Of a stretch of DNA of 64,000 nt, positions 45,477 to 57,289 are shown in pieces (positions within the stretch are counted from its first letter, which is position 1; every line of letters begins with the position of its first letter). The position numbers and the translations under genes are program-made. Under the pieces are notes generated by a model. That model had not been told where the DNA came from. It was given only the letters and a program-made list of their open reading frames with translations, and did not search any database. Origin of the DNA: Pogona vitticeps (lineage: Eukaryota > Chordata > Lepidosauria > Squamata > Agamidae); assembly GCF_051106095.1 (NCBI RefSeq), contig NC_135786.1, positions 31,603,501 to 31,667,500 on the forward strand, in the 5' to 3' direction.

Positions 45477-45612
45477 CAGTGGTCTCCAACCTTGGGCCTC
45501 CAGATGTTCTTGGACTTCAATTCCCAGAAATCCTGGCCAGCAGAGGCGGTGGTGAAGGCTTCTGGGAGCTGCAGTCCAATAACATCTGGAGGCCCAAGGT
45601 TGGGGACCACTG
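45477..45612. mobile_element. 136-bp hAT MITE with 8-bp target duplication
   Basis: Flanked by tgctaggc at 45469-45476 and 45613-45620. The ends cagtggtctccaacc and ggttggggaccactg are inverted. Nearly the same sequence as 42156-42291, so the two belong to one young subfamily. No coding capacity. Confidence 0.94.
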
Positions 45613-45749
45613 TGCTAGGCAACATAGTAGTTGAACTATGCTGGAAGTTGGTAGTCCAGATTAGTAGCTCTATCTGTCTCTGTCCTAGAGTATGAATTCA
45701 AATGCTGAATTTGAGCATATGTGTAGAGATGGACATGGAGTGGGAAAAT

Positions 45750-46055
45750 GATGAATCAGGCTGGTTCAGGATTCATGGTTATCCGCGAACCACCCTGGAA
45801 GCTTTCCCTGAGTGACTGGCTGTCGGAGTGGGTAGATGTGCCTTACTGCTTTGAATGTTTTTTTACTATTGTTTTTGTTTACCATTACTTTGAGCCATAT
45901 TTGTTTGATACTTTTTATTATTTGTATTTTTACTGTTTTTAGCTTTAAATATTGCCTTTTAATGATGTACGATGCCTTTGTATACTCATTGTTTTAGCTT
46001 CAAATATTGTCTTTTTAAGGAGAAAGGCAAGGTAAAATATTTTAAATAAATAAAG
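45750..46055 (+). mobile_element. Probable L2-like LINE 3' UTR
   Basis: Ends with 'aggcaaggtaaaatatttta' and then 'aataaataaag', the usual form of an L2 3' terminus. The upstream sequence is T-rich and non-coding. The motif 'agctttaaatattg' is repeated as 'agcttcaaatattg' about 50 bases apart. No ORF2 sequence is left, so the assignment rests on the tail. Confidence 0.45.
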
Positions 46056-46089
46056 TAAACAAATTCTAGTACCAGTTTTTCTCTTGAAA

Positions 46090-46372
46090 CTCATCAACAT
46101 AAGCATCCTTCAGTCTCGAGAGACTATGGTAATGTGCTCTCTATGGAGGACTCTCTACATGAAGCTGGAGTGTCCTCTCCAGGCACGAAGCCTGGGCAAA
46201 ATAATATGGATGATAGGCTGTTACCCAAGCAGCAAATCCCCCCTCTCCACATCACTGAAATACTGTAGTCCAATGGAAAGGCAAGAGCCAATACAACTGG
46301 TTACAGCAATGTCGCAGGTGTTGACAGAATGACACGAAATGCCTCCGGGACTCTGGCTCTGGATTTTGCCTC
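46090..46372. repeat. Unidentified repeat-like segment joined to the L2 fragment
   Basis: Starts 'cagtctcgagagactatggt', a short palindrome (tctcgaga). I have the impression of having seen this phrase often in lizard transcripts, but cannot name an element. It stops where L2-like coding sequence starts at about 46375. Confidence 0.3.
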
Positions 46373-46374
46373 CA

Positions 46375-46895
46375 GGTTAACTCCTGTAGCCTTTTCCATC
46401 AGTGGATACAGCCACAAGGCAGTGGAGGTTTGAAGTCAGAGTTTTCCTTCTCCTAGATGTCATATCTGGTGTCACAGGCTGAAAGCACTCGAGTGTCACC
46501 GGGCAAGGCGGAGCGCTGGACATCTCTACTCGATCCAATGTATTTAAAGAAGGAGGGAGATCCCGGCAGATGGCCTCCACTTTTGATTTTTAAAATGCTG
46601 CAAATTGGTCAGGTGAGATATTAGAGGGAGGCCCATCACCCAGACCAATTCCGAATAGATCGCAAACTATACAGAATAATTCCGCCTGCTGATTTGAAGC
46701 GTCGCTTATCCGGTCAGTGAAGTGTGATCGTTTAGCAGCCTTCACCTTGGCCAGGTAATGGTTAGTTGTGATCTTGACAGCTTTCTTATTATAATCTGTC
46801 GGTTCCTCTCTTCAAATGCACTCTAGCCGTCTCCTGTTTCGCTTCATTGCTCATAGGTCCCGATTATACCAGGACCCTGGTATAAGGAATGGATG
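46375..46895 (-). mobile_element. L2-like LINE ORF2 fragment (upstream of RT)
   Basis: The minus-strand frame 46580-46377 reads 'EAICRDLPPSLNTLDRVEMS' and 'CPVTLECFQPVTPDMTSRRR'. This resembles the linker just before the RT in L2 ORF2, where '..LDSFQPV' introduces the 'TTCLLDPCPSWL' block. Further upstream on the same strand (to about 46890) is related but frame-broken. It is a different part of ORF2 from the fragment at 4590-5024. Confidence 0.6.
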
Positions 46896-47220
46896 ATATC
46901 TCACAATAGTGAATTTGATAACCCCACAATATTCCTTGCCCCCAGCTAACAGTAAGATAAAAGAATTTAAAAATGTCTTAAGGTTTCTAAGTTACATCAG
47001 CAAAACTACTGTTCTTTTCCTCTTGAGAAGGAAACCAGATACATACACACAGCAAGCACAAAGACCAGTGAACTGTTTAAAAAGATGAAAATAACCCATT
47101 CATTGCTTCAGATTCTGAAATGTCCATGAAACAAAGTAGCAGTCATCCTAGTATTATGCAGATACTGTAATTTAGGTAAATTGCATAGTTAAGGGCCAAT
47201 TGTGCAAAATGTTATTTAGA
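46896..47220. other. No gene seen
   Basis: Unassigned AT-rich sequence. Confidence 0.4.
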
Positions 47221-47223
47221 TTA

Positions 47224-47455
47224 GGCTGGCTGGATAGCTCAGTGAGTTAGGTCCCTGGCTGCAGAGCCAGAGGTTGGGAGTTCAATTCCCCACTGTGCCT
47301 CCTGGGAGAAAAGCCAGCCTGTGTAGCCTTGATCAAGCTGCACAGCCCCAGGATGATCCCAAAAGAAAAGAATGGTAAACTATTCCTAAATATTCCCTAC
47401 CTAGAAAACTCTGAAAAAGGGTAACTATGAGTCAGAATTGTCTTGGCAGCACATG
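47224..47455 (+). repeat. tRNA-derived SINE, best-preserved copy of its family here
   Basis: The tRNA-like head is clear: 'ggatagctcagtgagttagg' (A box), 'cagagccagaggttggg' (anticodon arm region), then 'gagttcaattcc' (B box). The body has 'tgtagccttgatcaagctgc' and the tail 'actatgagtcagaattg'. Expected to be transcribed by RNA polymerase III from its internal boxes if intact. The minus-strand elements at 3320 and 60518 share the head but have a different, CR1-like tail. Confidence 0.8.
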
Positions 47456-47459
47456 TAAG

Positions 47460-48289
47460 GTTCAAATTCCTCACCATTTTCACTGGTGAGAAGAAGAATG
47501 TAACAGTTCCTTATCCTCACTTGTGAGGAAAAAAACAAGCGAAAATTTACATTACCCAGCTTGAAACCCTGGCTTTTGCTTCTGCTCCATAAAGTTGTCC
47601 CAGGAGAGAGAAATTTGCAAGGGGGAAGTAGGTGCATAAGAATCCTTCCCATTTTCCTCCTCAATACGTCTTCTTTAGCCAGGGTTACAGATCTGCTTTT
47701 GCATAGAGAGATCTGGCAGTATTGCGGATTGTTGGCAAAAAAAAGCAAAAAAAAAAAAAAAGCAAGAAATAAGGGGGAAATTAAGCATTCCTTTTAGTCC
47801 TTACTTCCCTGCAAATCTTTCTTTGGAGCTGTTTTGCAGAGAAGTGGAAGCTGGGAAACCAAGAGGGAACAGTAGAATAGATAGTTCTGTCCTATGAGAG
47901 TTTCTCGCTCTGTTGGGACCGGGAAGGACATGTTGAACATCTTGCTAGTTGGTATTTAATAGCTCTCTGCAGTGAGCGCTTCTTGCCAGGTAGCCGAGTT
48001 AATCGGCACAATGAATTTCAAAGTACAGGCAAAGCCCTCCAAGTGATAGTATTTTCAGGCTTCCTGTAACAAATAGTAACTATTATAGGGTTGCATAAGT
48101 ACATGAGAGGGCTCTTGTACTGGTTGTGATGTGTCCGTGTTATTCATGAAGGGTGGAATATGGAAAAGAAATAGAATGCAGGAAAAGCAGAATCTTGGAC
48201 AAGTTTTGGCTACGACTTTGTAACGGGTTGACACACATACATTAAGAAAACTTTAGTTTAGGTCCTCAGATTATTAAGGGAATTTACAT
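47460..48289. other. No gene seen
   Basis: Unassigned, with an A-rich tract at 47738-47762. Confidence 0.4.
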
Positions 48290-48301
48290 AAAGTACTATA
48301 T

Positions 48302-48520
48302 TGTCGTCGTCGTTTAGTCGTTTAATCGTGTCCGACCCCATGAACCAGAGCACACCAGGCCCTCCTGTCTTCCACTGCCTCCCGGAGTTGTGTCAAATTC
48401 ATGTTGGTTGCTTCGATGACACTGTCCAGCCATCTCATCCTCTGTCATTCCCTTCTCCTCTTGCCGTCACACTTTCCTAACATCAAGGTCTTTTCCAAGG
48501 AGTCTTCTCTTCTCATGAGA
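48302..48520 (-). mobile_element. BovB LINE 3' stub with 12-bp target duplication
   Basis: The minus-strand 3' end of BovB reads on the plus strand as 'tgtcgtcgtcgtttagtcg', 'gtgtccgaccccatgaacca' and ends at 'agtcttctcttctcatgaga'. It is flanked by aaagtactatat at 48290-48301 and 48521-48532. About 220 bp long, a strongly 5'-truncated retrotransposition event, as usual for RTE LINEs. A 28-base tandem duplication of flank follows (see findings). Confidence 0.95.
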
Positions 48521-48534
48521 AAAGTACTATATAC

Positions 48535-50420
48535 AGTAACGTAATTTATGGAAAGTCCTATATACAGTAACGTAATTTATTGTATTCTGACTTCCACTTA
48601 ATTCTTTTTTTTAAAGGATAGAAGGAGAAAAAATATGTTGGTAGTGTTATGTGGCCTCTCAAACTTGGTGTAAGTTGTGGCCTCTTCCTGTCTGGCTATC
48701 CCAATCTAACTAACGTTCCCACGAAAGAACATCCTGGGTTAGGAAGGTATTCTATGTCTTGTTCTTTTCAAAGTTTCGCACTATATCTTTATGCAACACA
48801 GCCTACATCCCATGAGGTGGTGTAATAACAGACGATATTTCAGTCATAGTAATTCTTTCCTGTTTGTCATCTTAACCCTGCCCCTTCAGTTGGCTTGGTG
48901 GGGGCTGACCTTCACCTGTTGTGTGTGGCTGTTCCTGCTGAAATCTCATATTTTGATGTCTTTTTCTTCTTCTTCTGTTGCTAAGAGATGCTGAAAGCTC
49001 TCTTCCTCTCCTCCTCTGAGAAATCAGTGCTTTATTATATGAAGCCATTTGGATATTTACTTTTCCTTGTGGTGATGAGTCAGCCTTCTGGGCAGAGGTT
49101 AATTTTCTCTGTACTCCTAAATCCTCTTGACCCATGGTGCCTTTGCCTTATTATACAGTGGCTGTAGCTACTATATTGTTATGGTTAATGAGAGGTTTCT
49201 ATGTTGTCTCCCCCGTATAAATGAATAATGGAGGCTAAGCCCTCCCCTTTTTGGTAATCTTTTTATTACAGTTATTATTCATCAATGCTGCTGTTCTATT
49301 TCTCAGTCCTCTTGTGTTATGAAAGTTTGAGGTCCCGGTTTGGGTCTTTTCTCAAGTGAACAGTGTACATTGGTAACATTAGGATAAAAATAGTGCTTTT
49401 ATCCCCTTCCCTCCTCAAAAGGACTAGCTTTTTTGGTGAAACACACTGAATCCTGGAATGTGTTTCCTATGGGGAAATTTTGAGCATTTTACCAACATTC
49501 AGTGATGGACAGCTTGTCAAATGCAGCACCTGTTTCAAGAGAAGCTTAATGGTAGATCTCTCACCAGTATGAATGGGTGTGGTTTCCTTAGAGATATAAA
49601 TAGAAGTGATCCTGATTTGTGCAGTGAGTGTAAGATACGATGTTGCTGCTGACTGTTTGCTTTATTTTAATTTATAAGTGTCATTTCAAAAAAAAATTCT
49701 TGCTGTAAATTGTTCAGTAAAGACACATTCTGTGTCCCTCTCCACTTCTGCCTCTCTGATCTTCCCTTTCAAATGGCAGGAAAAAAAATCCTTCAGTTTA
49801 ATACTAAACTCCATGGTGGAAGTAAACTTTAAGGCATTTCTGACAAAGATCAACTCTGCCCCCCCCCCCAAATATTGATGTAATTTTCCTGCACCTTAAA
49901 TTTCATGCAAATATACGTCTTGTAAGCTCCACTCTGTCATTCCTGAAAAAGACAGGGGAAATAACATTTTGCTTTAACTAGGATTGAGCCCATTATACAC
50001 AATGATATTGTGTCTACCTGAAAGAAAGTTCTGAGTAATGGGGGTCAATCTGTGGCCTACATTTCTTTGTTTTAGGGTTTACAGCACCAGCTATAACTAA
50101 CTTTTTGTTTTAAGGCATGAGGGTTTTGTTTTCCGTCCCCTTTTGGATACTTCTCTGCACCCTTAAAGAAATGAGAGTGGCATAGGTGCCACTTAGTAAG
50201 AATGCTGTTACATTAGGGGAAAAAATCCTTGATTCCAGTCTAGTGTGTTTTAAATTGATGTTTAAAAGGTGACTACATAGTACAAATAGAAGTACGGATT
50301 TCCCCCCCCCCCCCAGGAATCTTTTTTTAAAAAGTTGGAAATGAATTATTTTACTCTTTTGCAAGAAGGTTGTTTATTTTAATTCAGATATCAAATTGAT
50401 TTGTTTCAGTTGTTTCGGCA
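48535..50420. other. No gene seen
   Basis: Unassigned. C-runs at 49860-49869 and 50301-50313. The minus frame at 48872-49135 (Arg/Gln-rich) is unrecognised. Confidence 0.4.
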
Positions 50421-50422
50421 TA

Positions 50423-50440
50423 CACACACACACACACACC
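50423..50440. repeat. (AC)n microsatellite
   Basis: About nine AC units. Confidence 0.9.
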
Positions 50441-50647
50441 TCTATCAGGATAAATTGGGTGTGTTGCCTCATGCTTAGCTGCCTCTCAGCCATTCACTGC
50501 TTCCGCTGTGGGCTTATTTTTAATCTATTTGTATTTCCATTTATTGCTTGCTATCTGAAATAGTACTGGGATGACATGACAGGAAAAAAAATAAATAAAA
50601 CATATTGGACTGCAAGTTACCACTGCAGTCTGACAGACGTGTACACA

Positions 50648-50675
50648 GACAGACAGACAGACAGACAGAAAGACA

Positions 50676-50715
<40 letters not shown>
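50648..50715. repeat. (CAGA)n-(CA)n compound microsatellite
   Basis: CAGA units (50648-50677) run into a CA tract to about 50715. Open frames rich in DRQT, HT or CV here are repeat translations. Confidence 0.95.
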
Positions 50716-50720
<5 letters not shown>

Positions 50721-50958
50721 GGGTTGGGGTGAAAAAAGAGGGGGGTTCAGGAGCTGGTCTGGTGAGAAGGAAGAGGTATCAGTGAGAGAAACTGACAAGA
50801 AAAAAATTACAAGATTGGCGGTTTCTACGCTTTGGAAGGAGGGGGCACCTTCCTCCCCCCGTCTTTTCTCTCTCTGTTGGCTATTGTACATTTTCACTCA
50901 CTGGTGTGTCTTCTCTCTCACCAACTCCTGGATCCCTTTCTCTTTCTCCACCAAATAC

Positions 50959-50960
<2 letters not shown>

Positions 50961-51041
<81 letters not shown>
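50961..51041. repeat. (GT)n microsatellite, about 40 units
   Basis: An uninterrupted GT tract of about 80 bases. Perfect tracts of this length are usually polymorphic. The C/V- and H/T-rich frames are artefacts. Confidence 0.98.
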
Positions 51042-51042
<1 letters not shown>

Positions 51043-51044
51043 AT

Positions 51045-51660
51045 CCACATCTGTTGGGCTACAACAGATGTGGAATTTTTTTCAAAAGGATGTACACACT
51101 GACCCCAAACCACATGACTTTAGACCGATTTCAAAAACACCAATCCATCTCCTGATCTATTTTATTAGTGTAACCGGACTCTACGTTGTTGAGATGCATT
51201 AGGTAGTTCCCTTGTAAGTGTGCCTCCTGCAGGGCTACAATAGAACTGTAAATAAGCAGCAAACAAGGCTTTCCTCCTCTCTCCATGTGTTGTTGAATAC
51301 CTTGGTGCACACTTCACAGTGAGTGAATGTGAGTCAATTCACATTTTCTTCATTAACAAAGATGACAGCCTGACATATTCTAAGAATATACCTGTATGGT
51401 TTGTAGGTAGAGTCAATATGTTATAATGGTTGAAAGTCTTTCTTTAAAAAGCGAAAGTATTTCACAAATGAAGATGACACAAATTCTAGAATGGTTTGAA
51501 ATCAATGGTAAATGGTTTGGAATAAATTTAAAAAGTAAGCAAAACCAGATTTGATGAATATTGCAAAACAGTTTCTAAAAACCAACAAAACTTTAAATGT
51601 TTAAATATACAGAACGTAAAAGCAAAAACAAACTAGCTAACAAACTGGTTAGGCTATAAA
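51045..51660. other. No gene seen
   Basis: Unassigned AT-rich sequence. Confidence 0.4.
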
Positions 51661-51665
51661 GCTGT

Positions 51666-52310
51666 GTTGTTGTTAAGTCATGTCTGACTCTTCGTGGCCC
51701 CATGGACCAGAGCATGACAGGCCCTCCTGTCTTCCACTGCCTCCTGGAGTTGGGTCAAATTCATGTTGGTAGCATCAATGACACTGTCCAACCATCTCGT
51801 CCTCTGTTGTCCCCTTCTCCTCTTGCCCTCACACTTTCTCAACATCAGGGTCTTTTCCAGGGAGTCTTCTCTTCTCATGAGATGGCCAAAGGATTGGAGC
51901 CTCAGCTTCAGGATCTGTCCTTCCAGTGAGCACTCAGGGTTGATTTCCTTTAGGATTGATAGGTTTGTTCTCCTTGCAGCCCAGGGGACTCTCAAGAGCC
52001 TCCTGCAGCACCACAATTCAAAAGCATCATTTCTTCGGTGTTCAGCTTTCTTTATGGTCCAGCTCTCACTTCCATACATCACGACAGGAAAAACCTTAGC
52101 TTTGACTATGCAGACTTTTGTTGTCAAGGTGATGTCTCTGCTTTTTAAGATGCTGTCTAGGTTTGTCATCGCTTTCCTCCCAAAAAGCAGGCGTCTTTTA
52201 ATTTCATGGCTGCTGTCACCATCTGCAGTGATCATGGAGCCCAAGAAAGTAAAATCTGTCATTGCCTCCTTATTTTCCCCTTCGATTTGCCAGGAGGTGA
52301 TGGGACCAAT
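51666..52310 (-). mobile_element. BovB LINE 3' portion (5'-truncated), open C-terminal frame
   Basis: The minus-strand frame through 52310-51678 reads 'GPITSWQIEGENKEAMTDFT', 'VVMYGSESWTIKKAEHRR', 'FELWCCRRLLRVPWAARRTN' and ends 'HALVHGATKSQT'. This is the post-YADD half of BovB RT to the C-terminus with no break. Truncation at 52310 falls just after the conserved 'MATGPI' equivalent. The upstream continuation of the open frame (52454-52320) is microsatellite translation and not BovB. Confidence 0.94.
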
Positions 52311-52360
52311 ACAGTTGCCGGCTAGATGTCTCAGGGAGCCCACAGGGCATGAAGATGCAT

Positions 52361-52456
52361 GCATGTGTGTGTGTGTGTGCACACGTGCATGCACGCATGT
52401 ACGTGTGCATGTGTGTGTGTGCGCGTGCGCACGCATGCACGCACGCACACACACAT
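52361..52456. repeat. Alternating purine-pyrimidine tract (TG/CA/CATG/GCGC)
   Basis: About 95 bases of near-perfect alternation, including tgtgtg, gcatgc, acgtgt, gcgcgtgcgc and cacaca runs. It is partly self-complementary. Such sequence favours left-handed Z-DNA. Confidence 0.9.
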
Positions 52457-52459
52457 TTC

Positions 52460-55400
52460 AAGCAATAATAAGCAGCTAATTCATAAACAATTTATTGTCT
52501 TTTTCTGTATGGCAGCACATTTGGAAATTGTCACAAACTGGAAGCGAACTTGTAATTTATCTTTACATGCATGGAGAAATAGAATATGGCATATTGACCT
52601 AATGGGAAAATTAACACATCAGTTCAAATGACATAAACAGCCACACTCCCAAAATTATTTTTTTTCCTCTCATGGTTTCCTTTTAGTGATAATGTTAATG
52701 AGAATCGCAACATTTATTTTCCACCAGACACCCATGCCAATCGTTGGTGTAATATTCTAATCTGATATTGAGTACAGTGGTATGAAGATATATATCAGAT
52801 TATGTATTTCTAGTGAGATACCTGATTATTATTTTGTTTTTATTATTTCCATGTCCTTTCAATGAGGTTTTTGTTTTAAAGGACCATTTCTAATCAGCAA
52901 ATGAGTAGCGGTGTAAATAATTGCCCACTGAAGCTCCTTGCCCTGATTTCAGACATAAACTGATGGGATATGAACTGAGAATGGAGCTCCAGAAAACAGG
53001 ACCTTGGAATTGCAATGGATAGTCTTATGGTGGAATGCAGTGACCTTGGTCTGGTCCATAAGGGCTCTCATGGCCTGAATTGCAAATAACTTGGGGGCAG
53101 AGGAAGCGAACATTGGGTAGTGGTGTGTAAAGTGAATTTTTCTTCCCATAGAACTCCAGCCTGGTTGTCTCGTTATCTCCAACAGCACAGGCATTTCAGA
53201 AAAAAAAATAAGTACTGGCATTTTAGGTATTGGGGGGAGGGGGAGGAGAGAAGGACATGAAACCCAGATGGTTCCAAATGATAACAGACGGTGGTTGTAG
53301 AACCAATGGTGAAAGTTGGGACTGGACCAGATGGTCCCAGAGCCTTCAGCTATAGAGAATCCAAATATATTTATAGTGCAAACAGCACTTTAATAGGAAG
53401 ACAGTGTCATGGAGATGTCCTTTGTGCATCTGCAAACTCAGCTGTTTATCCAGTACACAATCACAGAACAGCTTGCTTCGTGATGTAATCCCAAAGACAT
53501 GATATCACTGACTAACAAGATACCCTTTTCAGCCCCACTCACAGGTTTTCTGTTGTCACATCAGAGCCAATCCACACATGGTAGAATTCAGAACCATCAG
53601 ACTGCAGAAGGAGTGGGGGAGAAGGTGCTATATTTGTGAATATCCCTCTATATAAAAACATTCCCTCCATGTAGTAAGTGTCTTTCTCTATAGTTTTGAT
53701 CAATTTAAAATATTTCAAGGCTGCCCCTAATGGCAAAATCATTTCAGATGGAGTAGTTTGGTGTGTACGTATCTCTCTGTGCGACTTTATTGAATGCAGA
53801 AGATTTCTCAGCGTGGTGGACCATTCCAACACAGGCATCATCACCTACTTTGTCAATGGTACAATCCAGAAATCCAGCCTCTTAGTCTAGCATGGTCTGG
53901 TCTATACATGTAGCACAGTGAGGTGGCGGAATGCTGAGATGCTGCAATGGAGTAAGCCACTGCAGAGCAGACTGCAGATGGGTGGTCTGATTTTGAATAT
54001 CTTCTTATTTTAAAAAGTCCCTGCAGACAGAAAATCGGTGCATTGAAGGAAGGTTTATGATAGAATGTTTCTGCTTGGATTGCTGGCTTTTCTTTTTTTA
54101 TTCTGCAAGTGGTTTGTTTTATTCCACACAGGGAGGCAAAATAAGAATCAAAACTACAATCAAATGTGGCCCAGCCTATTCTAGCATCTTAGCATTCTCC
54201 TGTCTCATTAACACTACATGTTTCTGCATTGTGTAGAGTATACATGATGTGCAAAACGGGCCTCTGCCCTTGGGTTGAAAAAGACTAGAATTTGAGAAGG
54301 AAGGAAAGGGCTTTGATGAAAACCAACATGTTTTTAAGAGCTGGACACAACATGTTGTGGAGGTGGAAGTGTGAATAACAGTGTTAACTTTCAGGGCATA
54401 TTCACAATAAAACGCCTTTTAAATTAGAGTAAAACTGTGGACTTTTAGTAGCATATTTATTGGCTTAAATCTGGATGCTTAATTTATGCCTCTAGAAGGG
54501 TGGTGACATCACTGGCAGAAGATGATTTTTTAAAAAAATAACTAAAAGCTTCCTTCTTCTGTCCTATGGCTTTCCCAACTCCTTTCATGGCACGGAAGCT
54601 TTGAGATCCACTGGGCAAAAAGAGGAAGTCTTTGATTACTTAAAATCTCCCCTTGCCAGTAATGTCATTAAACAACAGCAATTAAAGACTTCCTTCTTCC
54701 ACCTTTCATGGATTCCAGATGGTGAAAGGTATTTCACAGGAGTCAGAAAAGCCACAGGGCAGAAGTAGAACATTTTTAGGACCAGAAAATTATCCCTTGA
54801 TGGCTATGACATGACTCTTTCACACACATAAATTATGCAACAAGATTTCAGACAGTATGCGTGTCTGTTTAGAAGTAGGTAATCCTAGGTTAATGAGAAT
54901 AGAATTGCAGCCTCAGAGATTAAGATGGTCTGGATACATTTCAACCAGTTTTCAGGCCATTTTTTTAAAGAAGAGAAGCTGTCTTAGTCACCCTGAAGAA
55001 TGACCTATGTCACAGCAAGTGTAAGCATGTAAATTCTTTTGTACTGCCGAGTGCCTTTCAATTCCAAACAACCGCAATTTCCTTCTGAACTATCTGATTT
55101 GAGAGCTGGAGGTACCATGTCACAGTTGATCCACATCTAATTTGACAATCAAGACAGTGGTGCTGAGGCATTACTGCTATGTTGCCTTGGCACAAATGCT
55201 GTGAAGTTTTATCCCCCACATTGTTTCACGTCTGTGTAAGAATTACAAACAGGTGTTATCTGGAGATGTGGCCTGAGGGTTCACGAATATGTGAATGCAG
55301 ATGATACTCAGTTCCATTTCTCTTTTTCATCATGAATAAAATGGGACTAGATCCAGACAAAATGGAGGGACTATTAATAGATAGTTTATCTGCTCAGCTG

Positions 55401-55785
55401 AGTGTTGTTTCATATATTTTGGAGGGAACTGCTTTCCTCTGAAAGGATCAAGTATGTAGTCTGGGAGTGCTTTTAGGCTGTGTATAGAATCTCAGGAAAT
55501 CCAAAAGAGTGTAATCTTTTATAATCTTGTAATCAAGTAGCTTGCAGTGTCTCTTACTAGTTCAGCATGATGTACCAGCTGTGACCCTATGTAAACAGAG
55601 AAAGTACTCCAGTTGGTATCCATACGTTGGTGAAAATGGTTCAGAATCTTCAGCTACTTCAAACAAAGATAGCAGTATTGTTAATGAGGGGCTGTCAATG
55701 TGATTACATTCCATAGGGGATTTGTTTCTCACATTTCCTTCCAGTCTCTTGGGATCAACATAATGAGCAGGTTTTAACCTAAATG
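52460..55785. other. Long repeat-poor stretch, no gene seen
   Basis: About 3.3 kb with no recognised transposon. The frames at 53539-53844 (minus) and 53678-53890 are unrecognised. Confidence 0.4.
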
Positions 55786-55790
55786 TCTTT

Positions 55791-56141
55791 AAAAAGTAAA
55801 GGTTCCCCTTGGCAATTTTGTCCAGTCATGTCCGACTCTAGGCGGCGGTGCTCATCTCCATTTCCAACCCATAGAGCTAGCGTTTGTCCGCAGACAATCC
55901 TCCGTGGTCACATGGCCAGCATGACTAGACACAGAAAGTTTACCTTCCCACCGAGGTGGTACCTATTTATCTACTCGCTTTTTTACATTTTGCATGCTTT
56001 CGAACCACTAGGTTGGCGGGAGCTGGGACAAGTAACAGGGGCTCACTCCATTGTGTGGATTCGATCTTATGACTGCACGTCTTCTGACCTTGCAGCGCAG
56101 AGTCTTCAGCAGTTTAACCCGCTGCACCACCATGTCCCTTA
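55791..56141 (-). repeat. Sauria SINE copy 7 with 11-bp target duplication
   Basis: A complete minus-strand Sauria SINE flanked by taaatgtcttt at 55780-55790 and 56142-56152. It has small insertions (a T-run near 55979) and several substitutions. The perfect duplication confirms both ends. Confidence 0.97.
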
Positions 56142-56154
56142 TAAATGTCTTTGG

Positions 56155-56680
56155 GCCAGGTAATCTATGCAGTCACATTCTACATATAGGTCTTCACAGA
56201 TCTATGATTTTCTAGAGGCCCTTATCTGAGTGTCCACCAAGATCTGGCCAAATGAGGTGAAGTAGGTGACTACTAGCTTTTTCAGTTTTAGTGTTCTGCT
56301 GTCCACAGAGAAACACACCTAGAAACCATTTTATAATGTTTTCAGTACCGTAAAGATTTTCTGTTTATCCAGGGTTTTTAAATCTCAATATGGTAAATGT
56401 TCAGTGCATTTAAAGTCTTATACTTCTGCTACTCTATCTTGCAAACTTTTATTCTGATGCTGTTTTGGTCAATTAGATTTTGTTTTTTGAGCTTTTATCA
56501 TAAACTGCCTTGGGGAGTTTTTGTTAATGCTAAACAAATAAGTAGTTTTATGAAGACAGATTTATTATCAATACTCATTTTCCCTATAAAAGCACAAGAG
56601 TTCCAAGAGCATTTTGGTATGTATGTATAGTATTTAAATCTGTTTGAAAGTAGTTTGCCTCTGAAGTGTTGCTTGGTTAC
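56155..56680. other. No gene seen
   Basis: Unassigned AT-rich sequence. Confidence 0.4.
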
Positions 56681-56685
56681 AACTA

Positions 56686-56946
56686 CAGTGGATCCTCGAC
56701 TTACAGACGGCTCCACTTACAGACTTTTCAAGTTACAGACTTCTCTGACCGCAAAATTTAAGTTCAACTTGCAGCCGTAGAATCAACCTACAGACCGGGA
56801 AAAAAACCAAAATGGAACAAAATTGGCCGGTTATGGATTAATCAGTTTTCAATGCATTGTAGGTCAATGGAGCCTTGACCTACAGACATTTTGACCTGCA
56901 GCCACCATTCCAATATAAATTAATTCCGTAATTCGAGGGTCCACTG
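56686..56946. mobile_element. Tigger-like MITE (261 bp) with TA target duplication
   Basis: Flanked by TA at 56684-56685 and 56947-56948. The ends cagtggatcctcgacttacag and attcgagggtccactg are inverted. Subterminal 'acttacagac'/'gacctacagac' words resemble the Tigger-like element at 29145. The flank (aac-TA / TA-gtt) extends the palindrome by a few bases. No coding sequence. Confidence 0.85.
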
Positions 56947-56949
56947 TAG

Positions 56950-57289
56950 TTGTATCAAGATTCTTTTTTCCCTGGAGGAATTTCTGCCTAATATGCTATT
57001 GGATATCAGTGACTGCAATAAATAAATAAATAAATCCTGCCTTGGGTTCTTTTTAAGGAGAAGGGCATGATTTATATCTTAAGGAGAAAGGCGTGATTTT
57101 ATATATAAGAATGTTTGAATGGAAAAATTATATATATTTAAAATTATATGGAAAATGGAAAAATTATATATATTTAAAAAGAGTCACAGTTTTTCATGGG
57201 TTTTGTTCCTCATTCTTATTCTGAAGCATGTTACGTTATAATGTACTGCAGATGAATAGCTTGTAACATATGATTTTTTAAAAACAACT
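56950..57289. other. AT-rich spacer with small tandem duplications
   Basis: Contains (AAAT)4 at 57018-57035, a duplicated 'ttaaggagaa(g/a)ggc(a/g)tgattt' pair at about 57053-57100 and a duplicated 'aaaattatatatatttaaaa' pair at 57123-57180. Confidence 0.6.

Noticed and set aside
47224-47300. Apparent tRNA gene with A and B boxes
   Set aside because: It is the head of a SINE: the body and tail follow directly, the family recurs at 9836 and 23540, and no complete cloverleaf can be drawn.
50541-51202. Cys/Val- and His/Thr-rich frames of up to 165 codons
   Set aside because: Kept open by the CA and GT microsatellites.
51678-52454. 258-codon minus frame as one fused protein with a His/Thr/Arg-rich leader
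   Set aside because: The leader is translated from the alternating microsatellite at 52361-52456; only the part from about 52310 is BovB.
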